A stretch of DNA of 64,000 nt from Meridianimarinicoccus roseus (GTDB taxonomy: Bacteria > Pseudomonadota > Alphaproteobacteria > Rhodobacterales > Rhodobacteraceae): NCBI RefSeq assembly GCF_003172915.1, contig NZ_QGKU01000006.1, forward strand, positions 16,198-80,197, in the 5' to 3' direction. Positions 8,336-17,406 of this stretch are shown piece after piece. Both the position numbers and the translations under genes were made by a program. The notes beneath the pieces are model-generated. The model was not told the DNA's origin, ran no database searches, and saw only the letters and a list, made by a program, of their open reading frames with translations. Position 1 is the stretch's first letter. Each line of letters opens with the position of its first letter.

Positions 8336-10135
8336 TCAGCCCAGAAGATGGGTTTCGGGCAGTCCGTAGACCGGGGTGTCCAGCCCTTCCATGCGGGCTT
8401 TCAACTGCAGCGACAGGAACTGGGAATAGTGCCGCGACTGGTGCAGGTTGCCGCCGTGGAACCACAGCGCTTCCTGCTGCGTGGGTTTCCACATGTTGCG
8501 CTGCTCGCCGACCCAGGGGCCGGGGTCCTTAGGGGTGTCGGACCCGAGGCCCCAGCACTTGCCCACCTTGTCGGCCACGTCCTGACCGATCAGGTCGGCC
8601 GCCCAGCCGTTCATCGACCCGTAGCCGGTGGCATAGACGATCACGTCCGCCTCCAGCATGGTGCCGTCCTCGAGCTGCACGCCCTCGGGCACGATCCGGT
8701 CCACATTGCCATGGGCCAGCTTGATCTTGCCATCGATGATCAGCTGGCTGGCGCCCACGTCGATGTAGTAGCCCGACCCGCGGCGCAGGTACTTCATGAA
8801 CAGGCCAGACCCGTCGGCGCCCCAGTCCAGCCAGAAGCCCGCCTTTTCAAGCCCTTCATAGAATTCTTTGTCCCGTTCGCGCATCTGCTCGTAGAGCGGG
8901 ATCTGAAATTCGTGCAGGATTCCATAGGGGATAGAGGCGAAGATCAGGTCGGCCTTCTCGGTCGTCATGCCCGCCCGGACGGCCTCTTCGGAGTAAAGCG
9001 CGCCAAGGCCGATTTCCATCAGACTGTCCGAGCGCACGATATGGGTGGAGGACCGCTGGACCATCGTCACGTCGGCGCCGTTCTCCCAGAGCGCGGCACA
9101 GATGTCGTGGGCCGAGTTGTTGGACCCGATCACCACGGCCTTCTTGCCCCGGTAGGCATCCGGGCCGGGGTGCTTGCTGGAATGATGCTGGTCGCCCTTG
9201 AAGCTGTCCATGCCCGGAAACTCCGGCACGTTGGCCTTGCCCGACATCCCCGTCGCCAGCACGAGCTGCTTCGGACGCAGCGTCACCTCCTGCCCGTCGC
9301 GGTCGATGACGACAGTCCATTCCCCTGTATTTTCATCAAATTTCGCGGACTTGCAGGTGGTGCGGGACCAATAGTTCAGTTCCATCACCTTGGTGTACAT
9401 TTCCAGCCAGTCGCCGATCTTGTCCTTGGGCGCGAAGACCGGCCAGTTTTCGGGAAACTTGATGTAGGGCAGGTGGTCGTACCAGACCGGATCGTGCAGG
9501 CAGAGTGATTTGTAGCGGTTGCGCCAACTGTCTCCGGGACGGTCGTTCTTTTCGATGATGATGGTGGGCACGCCCAGTTGGCGCAGCCGCGCGCCAAGCG
9601 CGATGCCGCCCTGTCCGCCGCCGACGATCAGCACGTAGGGCTGCCTTTCATAGCCCAGCTCGCGCGCCTCTGCCTCGCGTTCTTCTTTCCAGGTCAACTG
9701 GTTGGGGGCGGCGCCATGTTTGGCGCCGAGCGGCCGGTCGAAGCCCTTGGGTTCCTCGAATCCTTTCAGTTCGACAAGGCTGGTCAGCAGCGTCCAGATC
9801 TGCCCGTCGCGCAGCCGCACAAGCCCGTAACCGCGCCCAACGGCGGTTTCGAAGCTGATCCAGGCGGTGGTCACGCCGCCGTCTGCGGTGGCGACCTCGC
9901 CCTCGGCGAGACGCCAGCCGGTTGGGCGCACGCCGGACAACTGCGCGCCCAGCATGTCCGCGATCTGGTCACGGCCTTCGCTGGTGTGGATGTTCCAGGT
10001 GAAGGTGACGAGGTCGCGCCAGTAACACTCCTCGACAAAACATTGGGTCGCGGCTTCGATGTCACCGGCTTCAAGGGCTTGTCCGAAGCGGGACAGGACT
10101 TCCGTCACCTCGGCGTCTGCGGTCGTGTCGAGCAT
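8336..10135 (-). CDS. flavin-containing monooxygenase with N-terminal NTF2-like domain
   Basis: 599 residues. The first ~125 residues are an NTF2/SnoaL-like cone (MLDTTADAEVTEVLSRFGQA...). The rest is a class B flavin monooxygenase: FAD-binding GGGQGG (172-177), the FMO fingerprint FKGDQHHSSKH (312-322), NADPH-binding GSNNSAHD (337-344) and the late VYATGYGS motif. Members oxygenate soft N or S centres or ketones using NADPH and O2. The substrate here is unknown. The start at 10135 has a GGAGGAG ribosome site; an upstream start at 10171 would lack one. An AcoR-like regulator follows, and an inverted repeat at 10245-10271 lies about 110 bp upstream. Confidence 0.9.
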   Translation of the reverse strand: MLDTTADAEVTEVLSRFGQALEAGDIEAATQCFVEECYWRDLVTFTWNIHTSEGRDQIADMLGAQLSGVRPTGWRLAEGEVATADGGVTTAWISFETAVGRGYGLVRLRDGQIWTLLTSLVELKGFEEPKGFDRPLGAKHGAAPNQLTWKEEREAEARELGYERQPYVLIVGGGQGGIALGARLRQLGVPTIIIEKNDRPGDSWRNRYKSLCLHDPVWYDHLPYIKFPENWPVFAPKDKIGDWLEMYTKVMELNYWSRTTCKSAKFDENTGEWTVVIDRDGQEVTLRPKQLVLATGMSGKANVPEFPGMDSFKGDQHHSSKHPGPDAYRGKKAVVIGSNNSAHDICAALWENGADVTMVQRSSTHIVRSDSLMEIGLGALYSEEAVRAGMTTEKADLIFASIPYGILHEFQIPLYEQMRERDKEFYEGLEKAGFWLDWGADGSGLFMKYLRRGSGYYIDVGASQLIIDGKIKLAHGNVDRIVPEGVQLEDGTMLEADVIVYATGYGSMNGWAADLIGQDVADKVGKCWGLGSDTPKDPGPWVGEQRNMWKPTQQEALWFHGGNLHQSRHYSQFLSLQLKARMEGLDTPVYGLPETHLLG

Positions 10136-10244
10136 TCTCTCCTCCGTTTGTTGTTGTGCTCCTCCGCCCACAGGCTGAACCCGGCGTCATCTTGCTGTCA
10201 CGCGCTATCCGTGGGTGCGCGGGCGGGCCGGGCAAAAAAGCGCG

Positions 10245-10271
10245 GCCAGTGTTGCGCCGCGCAACACTGGC
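10245..10271. promoter_or_regulatory. perfect 11-bp inverted repeat upstream of the monooxygenase gene
   Basis: GCCAGTGTTGC, spacer GCCGC, and the exact complement GCAACACTGGC. It lies 110 bp upstream of the monooxygenase start in a 394-bp intergenic region (10136-10529). The size and symmetry suit a dimeric regulator such as the Fis-HTH AcoR-like protein encoded next to the monooxygenase. The rest of this intergenic stretch shows nothing I can name. Confidence 0.5.
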
Positions 10272-10529
10272 GCAACAGCACTGCGCGCGGTGCCTTGATA
10301 CCGTTGCAGGCCGTACAAAACGCCGTTGGAGAGGTGTCGGAAAATTGTAGGGGTCCTGCAGCAGTCCAGTAAGGTCGCGGCGCTGCGCCGCCAGTGCCTT
10401 CAAGCGGCTTGCCCGCGCCCTGACGGATCGGGTAACCGGCACGGAAAAGCGCCCAGTCCTGCGCCATAAACGCGCCAGAACCCCTGTTCGCACACCGCCC
10501 GCGTGCCGATCCCGAAAAGGAGCCACCCT

Positions 10530-11210
10530 GTGCAGCCATGGATCCCCCTCGCCACGGCGACCGCCCCGCAGGGCGGCTTGCTGCGCCTTCTGCGGCGCGG
10601 CGACGAATTCTCGATCCGGCTGGAAGGCGGCAACGAGTTGATGAACAGCCGCCTCGGCGGTTCGGAGGAGGCGCTGGCGACGCTGGCGCTGACCCGGTTG
10701 GGCGTGCGGCCGTGCCCCGTTCTGCTGATCGGCGGGCTGGGAATGGGCTTCACGCTCCGGGCGGCGCAGTCGGCGCTGACGGGCCCGGCGCGACTGGTGG
10801 TGTCGGAGATCGTGCCCGAGCTTGCGGACTGGGCGGCGGGGCTGATGGCGCCGGTGTTCGGGGACTGCCTGTCTGACCCGCGCGCCGAGATCCGGATCGG
10901 CGATGTCGCGGCCGAGATCCGGGCGACGCCGGGTGGGTTCGACGCGATCCTGCTGGACGTGGATAACGGGCCGGACGGACTGACCCGCGACGCCAACGGT
11001 GCGCTTTATGGAGAGGTCGGGTTGCGGGAGGCGCGGCGCGCGCTGCGGCCGGGAGGCGTGCTAGCGGTTTGGTCGGCTGCGCCTGACGCGGGCTTTACCC
11101 GGCGCCTGACCCGCGCCGGGTTCGAAACCGAGACGCACGCGGTGCCCGCCGGGCGCGGCAGACGGGGGCCGAGGCACACCATCTGGACGGCGCGCGCGCC
11201 GGGTTCCTGA
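10530..11210 (+). CDS. spermidine-synthase-like SAM-dependent methyltransferase fold protein
   Basis: 226 residues with a Rossmann methyltransferase core: nucleotide loop VLLIGGLGMGFTLRAA, acidic strand LVVSEIVPEL, and catalytic-strand region FDAILLDVDNGPDGL, as in spermidine-synthase-like proteins often called MnmC-like or spermine/spermidine synthase domain proteins. The polyamine-specific motifs are not evident, so the substrate is open. GTG at 10530 is preferred because AAAAGGAG lies 6 nt upstream; an in-frame GTG at 10503 has no such site. It stands alone, 137 bp before the hydroxyproline genes. Confidence 0.7.
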   Translation: MQPWIPLATATAPQGGLLRLLRRGDEFSIRLEGGNELMNSRLGGSEEALATLALTRLGVRPCPVLLIGGLGMGFTLRAAQSALTGPARLVVSEIVPELADWAAGLMAPVFGDCLSDPRAEIRIGDVAAEIRATPGGFDAILLDVDNGPDGLTRDANGALYGEVGLREARRALRPGGVLAVWSAAPDAGFTRRLTRAGFETETHAVPAGRGRRGPRHTIWTARAPGS

Positions 11211-11347
11211 CCAGGCGCCTCGCACACCGCTTTCCCTTGCGGCCGGGAGGCTTGCACGGCTAGATCGGCGGGCGGCCGCCGGCCCCGTGCGCGGGCACGG
11301 GAGGGCCGGATCATCCGGGGTGCGCCCCGCAGCCGAAGGACAGTGCC

Positions 11348-12379
11348 ATGCGCAGCACCAAGGTCATTCATGTCGTTTCCTGCCATGCGGAGGGCGAGGT
11401 GGGCGATGTCATCACCGGGGGCGTCACGCCGCCGCCGGGCGACACGATCTGGGACCAGCGCGCGTGGATCGCGCAGGACGACGCGCTGCGCAACTTCGTG
11501 CTGAACGAGCCGCGCGGCGGTGTCTTTCGCCACGTGAACCTGCTGGTGCCGCCGCGCCACCCCGAGGCGCAGGCCGCCTTCATCATCATGGAACCCGAGG
11601 ACACGCCGCCGATGTCCGGGTCGAACTCCATCTGCGTGTCCACCGTGCTGCTGGACAGCGGGATCATCCCCATGCAGGAACCGGTCACCCACATGGTGCT
11701 GGAGGCGCCCGGCGGACTGGTGCAGGTCCGTGCCGACTGCGCGGGAGGCAAGGCCGAGCGTATCCACGTGGAGAACCTGCCCTCCTTCGCCACCCGCCTG
11801 GGCGTGCCGCTGGATGTGCCGGGCCTTGGCCGCCTGACTGTTGATACGGCCTTCGGCGGGGACAGTTTCGTTGTGGTCGACGCGGCGGCGGCGGGGGTCG
11901 CGCTGCACCCGGACAACGCACGCGCCATTGCCGAAGCCGGGGTGCGGATTACCAACGCGGCGAACGCGGCTTTCCGGTTCGAGCATCCCGAGCGGCCGGA
12001 CTGGACGCACCACTCCTTTTGCCTTTTCGCCGGGCCGATCACCCGCGACGGCACGGCTCTGCGGGCACAGTCGGTGGTGGCGATCCAGCCCGGCAAGCTG
12101 GACCGCTCGCCCACCGGCACGGCGGTGTCGGCGCGCATGGCGATCCTTGCGGCGCGCGGCGAGATGGGGCCGGAGGACCGGTTCACCGGCGTGTCGATCA
12201 TTGGGTCCGAATTCGAAGGCCGCATCCTTGGCGCGGCGAAGGTCGGCCCGCTGGACGCGATCCGCCCCGAGATCAGCGGTCGGGCCTGGATCACCGGCAC
12301 GCACCAGCACATGCTGGACCCGTCCGACCCATGGCCGGGCGGCTACCGGTTGTCGGACACCTGGCCGCGCCTTGGCTGA
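11348..12379 (+). CDS. proline racemase family protein, probably trans-3-hydroxyproline dehydratase type
   Basis: 343 residues of the proline racemase/hydroxyproline epimerase fold. The two catalytic cysteines of racemases and epimerases are both replaced: the first site reads MSGSNSIC with Ser90, the second DRSPTGT with Thr256. A Thr at the second site is the hallmark of trans-3-hydroxy-L-proline dehydratase, which gives pyrroline-2-carboxylate; the Ser at the first site is a further deviation from the Cys/Thr pair of the animal enzyme. Dehydratase activity is the favoured inference, and the reductase at 18094 could use its product. It is convergent with the D-amino acid dehydrogenase gene (6-bp gap). 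Confidence 0.75.
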   Translation: MRSTKVIHVVSCHAEGEVGDVITGGVTPPPGDTIWDQRAWIAQDDALRNFVLNEPRGGVFRHVNLLVPPRHPEAQAAFIIMEPEDTPPMSGSNSICVSTVLLDSGIIPMQEPVTHMVLEAPGGLVQVRADCAGGKAERIHVENLPSFATRLGVPLDVPGLGRLTVDTAFGGDSFVVVDAAAAGVALHPDNARAIAEAGVRITNAANAAFRFEHPERPDWTHHSFCLFAGPITRDGTALRAQSVVAIQPGKLDRSPTGTAVSARMAILAARGEMGPEDRFTGVSIIGSEFEGRILGAAKVGPLDAIRPEISGRAWITGTHQHMLDPSDPWPGGYRLSDTWPRLG

Positions 12380-12385
12380 GGCGCG

Positions 12386-13639
12386 TCAGAACCGGTTCGG
12401 CGCGTAGGGCGCAAGCGGCAGCGCTGGGGTGCGTCCGGCGGCCAGGGCTGCCACCAGTTCGGCGGTGCCCGCCGACTGGGTCAGCCCGAGATGCCCATGC
12501 CCGAAGGCATAGATCACCCGGTCCGCACGGGGCGCCTTGCCGATCACCGGCAGGCTGTCGGGCAGTGAGGGGCGAAAGCCCATCCACTGGGAGCCGCCCG
12601 TCGTGTTCAGCCCGGGCAGGAAGTCCGCCGCCTTGGCGACCAGCGTTGCGGCGCGCCGCATGTTCGGCGGCAGGTCGAGCCCGCCCAGTTCCACCGCCCC
12701 GCCGACGCGCAGCCCGTCGCCGATGCGGCTGACCACGAAGCCGTGTTCGGCAAAGGTCAGATGAGTGCGGACATCGACGCTGGCGGTGGGAAAGGTCGTG
12801 TTGTAGCCGCGTTCGGTTTCCAGCGGGATGCGGTCGCCAAGACCGGCGGCCAGCCGGTGCGACCACGCGCCCGCGGCCAGCACGACCTGACTCGCGTGCA
12901 GCGGCCCGGTGGCGGTTGCGATCTCGACCCCGTCCGCGGTCTGGCGCAGGCCAAGCACCTCGGAGGTGTCGATCCGCCCGCCCGCCGCGCGCAGCCGCGC
13001 GGCCAGATGTTCGGTCCAGCGGGCGGGATCTGTGGTGTTCATCCAGTCGGGGGTGAAGCCAGCGCGCACGAAGCGGGGGCTGAGGCCGGGCTGGATTTCG
13101 GCAATGGCGCCCGGGGACTCCAGCAGCTCGAACCGGATGCCGTGCGTGCGGCGCAATTCCCACGCGGGCAGGCTTGCGCGGAAGGCTGCGGTGCCCTGAT
13201 ATAGTTGCAGCTGCCCTTCACGGCGCATCATCGGTTCGCCGTCGACCCGGACGATCAGCCGGTCCAGTGCCGCGCGCGACAGGTGCATCAGCCCGGCCTG
13301 CGCGGCGACCGCGGCTTCGTAGCGGGCGGGCCTGCTGGCGCGCCAGAAATGCCACATCCAGGGCGCGATGCGCGGCGCGTAGGCCAGCGGCACCGACAGG
13401 GGCCCCAACGGATCGAGCAGCCAGCCCGGCGCCTTGCGCATGACGCCGGGCGTGGCCAGCGGCTCTACGTCGCTGAAGGCGAAGGCGCCGGCGTTCCCGC
13501 GCGAGGTTTCTGCGGCCACGCCGCGCCGGTCGATCAGCCGGACCTGCCGACCCTCGGCCTGCAGCGCGAGCGCGGCGGTCACGCCGATGATGCCCGCGCC
13601 GATCACGACGATATCCGCCTTGTCGGGGCTGCTGGTCAT
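12386..13639 (-). CDS. FAD-dependent D-amino acid (D-hydroxyproline) dehydrogenase
   Basis: 417 residues of the DAO/DadA family. The N-terminal dinucleotide-binding fold reads DIVVIGAGIIGVTAALALQ with Asp/Arg at the end of beta-2 (RLIDRRG), and the C-terminus has YAFGHGHLGLTQS, the usual FAD-closing segment. The start overlaps the stop of the epimerase gene (ATGA), giving translational coupling. In the hydroxyproline pathway this enzyme oxidises cis-4-hydroxy-D-proline, the epimerase product, to pyrroline-4-hydroxy-2-carboxylate. It probably passes electrons to the respiratory chain. The specificity is inferred from context. Confidence 0.87.
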   Translation of the reverse strand: MTSSPDKADIVVIGAGIIGVTAALALQAEGRQVRLIDRRGVAAETSRGNAGAFAFSDVEPLATPGVMRKAPGWLLDPLGPLSVPLAYAPRIAPWMWHFWRASRPARYEAAVAAQAGLMHLSRAALDRLIVRVDGEPMMRREGQLQLYQGTAAFRASLPAWELRRTHGIRFELLESPGAIAEIQPGLSPRFVRAGFTPDWMNTTDPARWTEHLAARLRAAGGRIDTSEVLGLRQTADGVEIATATGPLHASQVVLAAGAWSHRLAAGLGDRIPLETERGYNTTFPTASVDVRTHLTFAEHGFVVSRIGDGLRVGGAVELGGLDLPPNMRRAATLVAKAADFLPGLNTTGGSQWMGFRPSLPDSLPVIGKAPRADRVIYAFGHGHLGLTQSAGTAELVAALAAGRTPALPLAPYAPNRF

Positions 13640-14550
13640 TGCGGGATGCCGTTGCGGAACGGATCGTCCGCGTCGAACAGCAGCGTCGCCTCTGCCATGA
13701 CATGAGCCTTTCCGGTGATTGACGGGATCACTCCGCCCTGTGTGCCCGCCTTCCACGACAGGGTGTAGGCGCTGCCGATAATGCTGTGCTGCACGATCTG
13801 CGCGCCCTCCGCGAGGCGGCCGTCGGCGGCGAGGCAGGCCAGCATCGCCGAACAGCCGGTGCCGCAGGGTGAGCGGTCATAGGCGTCATCGGGACAAAGC
13901 ACGAAGTTGCGGCCATGAACGCCAGGCGCGTCCGGGGGACCCTGGAGGATCACGTGGTCGATGTCTGACCCGGCGGCGTGCGCGGCGGTGCGGATCGCAA
14001 TGGCGGTGTCGGTGAGCGTGCGGATCGCCCCGCGATGCAGCGGCACCGGGCTGGGATCGACGATGAAGAAGCGGTTGCCGCCCCATGCGACGTCACCGGT
14101 CACCGGGCCCAGCCCGGGCACCTGCAGTGTCACGGCTGCTTCAAGGCGGTGGCTTTCGACATTGGTGACCGTAACCGTGGCGGCGTCGTGGACCTGCACG
14201 CCGACGATGCCGACCGGCGTTTCGATGCGGTGTTCACCGGGGCCGATGCGCCCCATATGCACCAGCGTCGCGGCCAGCCCGATGGTGCCGTGCCCGCACA
14301 TGCCCAGCACCTCGGCCGCGTCGAAATAGATCACGCCCGCGGCGCAGCCGGGGTCCACCGGTTCGGTCAGCAGCGCACAGACCATGGCCACCTGCCCTCG
14401 CGGTTCGGCGCACACCGCTTGGGTGAAGGTGCCGTGTTCGGCAGCCAGCCTGCGGGCCCGGTCGGCCAGCGGCCCGGTGCCGAGGTCTGGTCCGCCCGAC
14501 AGGATCACGCGGGTCGGCTCCCCCCCGGTGTGGCTGTCGATCACATGCAT
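13636..14550 (-). CDS. 4-hydroxyproline epimerase
   Basis: 304 residues of the proline racemase family with both catalytic cysteines: Cys85 in MCGHGTIG and Cys229 in DRSPCGTG. It begins with the typical HVIDSHTGGEPTR. The neighbouring D-amino acid dehydrogenase and DapA-family deaminase point to 4-hydroxyproline epimerase (trans-4-L to cis-4-D) rather than proline racemase. The start overlaps the end of the deaminase gene by 10 nt and the stop overlaps the dehydrogenase start, so the three genes are tightly coupled. Confidence 0.9.
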   Translation of the reverse strand: MHVIDSHTGGEPTRVILSGGPDLGTGPLADRARRLAAEHGTFTQAVCAEPRGQVAMVCALLTEPVDPGCAAGVIYFDAAEVLGMCGHGTIGLAATLVHMGRIGPGEHRIETPVGIVGVQVHDAATVTVTNVESHRLEAAVTLQVPGLGPVTGDVAWGGNRFFIVDPSPVPLHRGAIRTLTDTAIAIRTAAHAAGSDIDHVILQGPPDAPGVHGRNFVLCPDDAYDRSPCGTGCSAMLACLAADGRLAEGAQIVQHSIIGSAYTLSWKAGTQGGVIPSITGKAHVMAEATLLFDADDPFRNGIPQ

Positions 14551-15500
14551 TCAGCGATCACCCCGCCCTGCTGCGACCACGCCGCGAACCACGCGTTGAA
14601 CTGGTGGAACTGCGCCTCGCAAAACCGCGCCTGCGACGGCGACAGCATGTCGGTTTCGTAGATATTCAGGCGATACTCTTCCTCGCCCTTCAGAGTCATC
14701 ATGTGCTTGAAATAGAGTACCAGATCGACGCCTTCGTCGAATTTCGCCAGCACGGCGAAGGCGCTTTCAAGTTCGCGGGCGCGCATGTCGGCCTCGGGGT
14801 CGCCCTGCGCCGCGCGGCGCGACAGCGCCACCTGGAGCAGCGTCTCGCGCGGGAAGATCGTGCCCACCCCGGTGATCGCGCCCACCGCGCCGCATTTGAC
14901 AAATCCGTGGTACACCTCGGTGTCGACGCCGACCATCAGGATCACCTCGTCGTCGCGGGAGGTAATGTGCTCTGCCGCGTAGCTGAGATCAGCCTTGCCG
15001 CCGAATTCCTTGAACCCGATCAGGTTCGGGTGCTCGTCGCGCAGGGCGAAGAACAGGTCTGCCTTGGTGGTGTAGCCGTAATAGGGGCTGTTGTAGATGA
15101 TCGCGGGCACGTCCGGCGCGGCATCGAGGATCGCCTTGAAATGCGCGCGCTGTGCGGCCACTGACAGGCCGCGCGACAGCACGCGTGGGATCACCATGAG
15201 CCCGGCTGCGCCGACCTTCTGGGCATGGGCGGCATGAGCTACCGCCGCACGCGAGTTCAGCGCGCCGGTGCCCACGACGACGGGCACGCCCGCCTCGGTC
15301 AGCCGTTCCACGCCGGTCATGCGGTCGGCATCGGTCAGCAGCGGCCAGTCCCCGCAGGATCCGCAATAGACCACTCCGGACATACCGGCCGCGACCAGTT
15401 CCTGCCCCTTGCGCACCAGCGCGTCGAAATCCGGGCTGCGATCCGCCTTGCAAGGGGTCAGCAGGGCCGGGATGGTGCCGTGAAACACGTCTTTCTTCAT
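14541..15500 (-). CDS. DapA-family 1-pyrroline-4-hydroxy-2-carboxylate deaminase
   Basis: 319 residues of the dihydrodipicolinate synthase/N-acetylneuraminate lyase barrel, with Schiff-base Lys164 (IGFKEFGG) and Tyr136 (IIYNSPYYG). The glycine-rich GVVYCGSCGDW replaces the GTTGE motif of true DapA, which argues against lysine synthesis. In this operon it would deaminate and dehydrate pyrroline-4-hydroxy-2-carboxylate to 2-oxoglutarate semialdehyde. The start at 15500 has GAAAGGA 8 nt upstream. The same frame stays open to 17204 opposite AcnX codons, but that extension has no family sequence. Confidence 0.87.
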   Translation of the reverse strand: MKKDVFHGTIPALLTPCKADRSPDFDALVRKGQELVAAGMSGVVYCGSCGDWPLLTDADRMTGVERLTEAGVPVVVGTGALNSRAAVAHAAHAQKVGAAGLMVIPRVLSRGLSVAAQRAHFKAILDAAPDVPAIIYNSPYYGYTTKADLFFALRDEHPNLIGFKEFGGKADLSYAAEHITSRDDEVILMVGVDTEVYHGFVKCGAVGAITGVGTIFPRETLLQVALSRRAAQGDPEADMRARELESAFAVLAKFDEGVDLVLYFKHMMTLKGEEEYRLNIYETDMLSPSQARFCEAQFHQFNAWFAAWSQQGGVIAECM

Positions 15501-15565
15501 GGGGTGGTCCTTTCGGGTGGGTCCGTCGGGGGCGGTGTTGGTGGGAATAGTGGCAGGGGCGGGCT

Positions 15566-17251
15566 CTAGCGCGCGGCGGCAAGCCAGCCGGGCGGGTCGG
15601 AAGGAGCGGTGCCGGTGCGGGCGGCTTCGGAGCAATGGTCGAGCGGGCCGAAGCGCACGGCGCGGTTGCTGAGGCCCGGCGCGTAATGGGCATATTTGCC
15701 TGAATTGGTCATCAGCACCCGCGCTGCGGGTGGGAACACCGGTTCCGAGATCGAGCACCAGCACAGGTCCGGTACCAGCGTCACGCCTGCCGCGCGCAGC
15801 CTGTCGGCCACGCCGTTTGCGGTGATCGTGTCCAGCGTGCCGCGCCCCAGCGTGACGATCGCGGTCACATCCGGGTGCACGTGTCCGCCATCCATCCGCG
15901 CGGCGAAGGCGGCGCATTCGTCGGCCGAGAAATGCGGACTGCCAAGCGCCACAAGATCCACTTGCGCGGGCGCGGTGTTGAACCCGGCCCAGGCGCGCGA
16001 AAAATCGGCCGGGCCGATCGCTTTTATATCGGCGTCCGGAGCCGGGGACATGTCCGCCTCGGGCGTGTGCCCGGCGATGTGCAGCATCGGCGCCGCAGAG
16101 GTCGTGCCATAGGCCGCGCAGAGCGCCTTGAGATCGTCCTGCGAGGGGGCGAGTCCCTCCAGCCCGCGCAGCAACGGGATGCGGTCCGGCGCGGCTTGCC
16201 CTGCAAGCCAGCCCAGCATCGGCCAGAACGCATCGTCGATGGCGTCTGGCACTGCCACATCGAGGATGCGGCGCGGCGCGCGCTGGTCCTGAAGGTAGAC
16301 GCCTGCCTGCGCCGCGCGCCCGGTCAGCGCGATGCACAGGTCCATGAAATCCGCATGTTTGACTGTGCGTGCGCCCAGCACGGAATTGGCGTATATCACC
16401 GCGTTGCTTTCGGCCCAGGCGATATCCTCGCCCCGTTCGGGGCCGTCCGGCAGCAGGTAGGGCGCGCAGGTGAATGACGGGCGCGCGCCCATTTCCACGT
16501 AGGCGTCCGCAAGCTGGCTGGCGGGAAGGCCGAATGCGGCATCCACGCCCTGAGTGCGCCAGTTCGCGTGGTCGACCGAGATCGCGTTCATCGTGGTCGG
16601 CACGCGCACTCGCGCGCCGGTATCGGCCATCTTGCGGGCGAAGGTCAGGAAGGCGGGACTGGCGTAGATGCAGCCGTCGATATGCACGCGCGTCACGTCG
16701 GTCAGGCGGCCCGCGCCCTGCGCGGCGGCCATCGTAGCGATGATGTCCATGGCGATGCGGGCGGCCTCGCCCTTTGCGCCGTCCAGCATGGCGCGGTCGC
16801 GGTCCTCCAGCGCGAGCGCGTCGGGATCGACCGCGCGCAGCGGCAAATCGAGCGTGCCCGCGACCAGCCGGTCCGGAGTGATAGCGGCGTGGGGTTCGCG
16901 GGCGAGCCGGTCGTAGTCGGCGGGCGCGAGGCGCAGCACCGCGATGGCGTGGCCGAACAGTCGCTGCGCCACCAGCGCGCCGAGGGTCAGAATGTCCTCG
17001 GCTTCGCGGAAGACGAGCGCACGGGGAGCGGTCCCGGCGAAGGCGAGACCCAGAAGCACCCCGCTGCCGGTGCACGAGCCGCGGCTGGTGGGCATCAGCA
17101 CGATACGTCCGGCAAGGTCCTGCCCGCGCTGGGGGTGGTGTGCGTCCATGATCTGCCCGGTGGCCGGATCGACGCCGCCCCACACGCTGAGTCCTTCGGT
17201 GCACACGAGCACCGGGCCCTCCACCGTCGCGGGGACGATCACGTCGGACAT
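15566..17251 (-). CDS. aconitase X (single-chain), cis-3-hydroxy-L-proline dehydratase type
   Basis: 561 residues. An N-terminal small domain (1 to about 135; GGVDPATGQIMDAHHPQRG...MPTSRGSCTGSGVLL) is the DUF126-type AcnX swivel, fused to the large AcnX catalytic domain (DUF521-type) with YASPAFLTFARKMADTGARV, PTTMNAISVDHANW, WAESNAVIYANSVLGART and the late DLCWCSISEPVFPP. Single-chain AcnX proteins in hydroxyproline operons dehydrate cis-3-hydroxy-L-proline to pyrroline-2-carboxylate. Here it heads the dehydratase-deaminase-epimerase-dehydrogenase operon, divergent from the XRE-cupin regulator. Confidence 0.9.
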   Translation of the reverse strand: MSDVIVPATVEGPVLVCTEGLSVWGGVDPATGQIMDAHHPQRGQDLAGRIVLMPTSRGSCTGSGVLLGLAFAGTAPRALVFREAEDILTLGALVAQRLFGHAIAVLRLAPADYDRLAREPHAAITPDRLVAGTLDLPLRAVDPDALALEDRDRAMLDGAKGEAARIAMDIIATMAAAQGAGRLTDVTRVHIDGCIYASPAFLTFARKMADTGARVRVPTTMNAISVDHANWRTQGVDAAFGLPASQLADAYVEMGARPSFTCAPYLLPDGPERGEDIAWAESNAVIYANSVLGARTVKHADFMDLCIALTGRAAQAGVYLQDQRAPRRILDVAVPDAIDDAFWPMLGWLAGQAAPDRIPLLRGLEGLAPSQDDLKALCAAYGTTSAAPMLHIAGHTPEADMSPAPDADIKAIGPADFSRAWAGFNTAPAQVDLVALGSPHFSADECAAFAARMDGGHVHPDVTAIVTLGRGTLDTITANGVADRLRAAGVTLVPDLCWCSISEPVFPPAARVLMTNSGKYAHYAPGLSNRAVRFGPLDHCSEAARTGTAPSDPPGWLAAAR

Positions 17252-17406
17252 GCTCGGTCCTTTCGGCCTTTGGCGGGTCGTGGCGGGCTGTGCCGGGAAA
17301 TTCGCGGGCGCGATATTCCCACTCTACCTGCGCGATCCCGGTTGCTAGTGTTGTGCTTCACGCAAATATGTGCTTAAACAATCATGGTTGGTAAGAAAAG
17401 AAAAAT

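Noticed and set aside
10226..10250. Possible sigma-54 promoter (TGGCC...TTGCC on the minus strand) before the monooxygenase
   Set aside because: GG and GC are 12 bases apart instead of the strict 10, and the adjacent regulator lacks the sigma-54 contact loop.
15501..17204. N-terminal extension of the DapA-family frame up to 17204
   Set aside because: The extension is Arg/Pro/Gly-rich out-of-frame reading of the AcnX gene; the true start at 15500 has a ribosome site and family sequence begins there.
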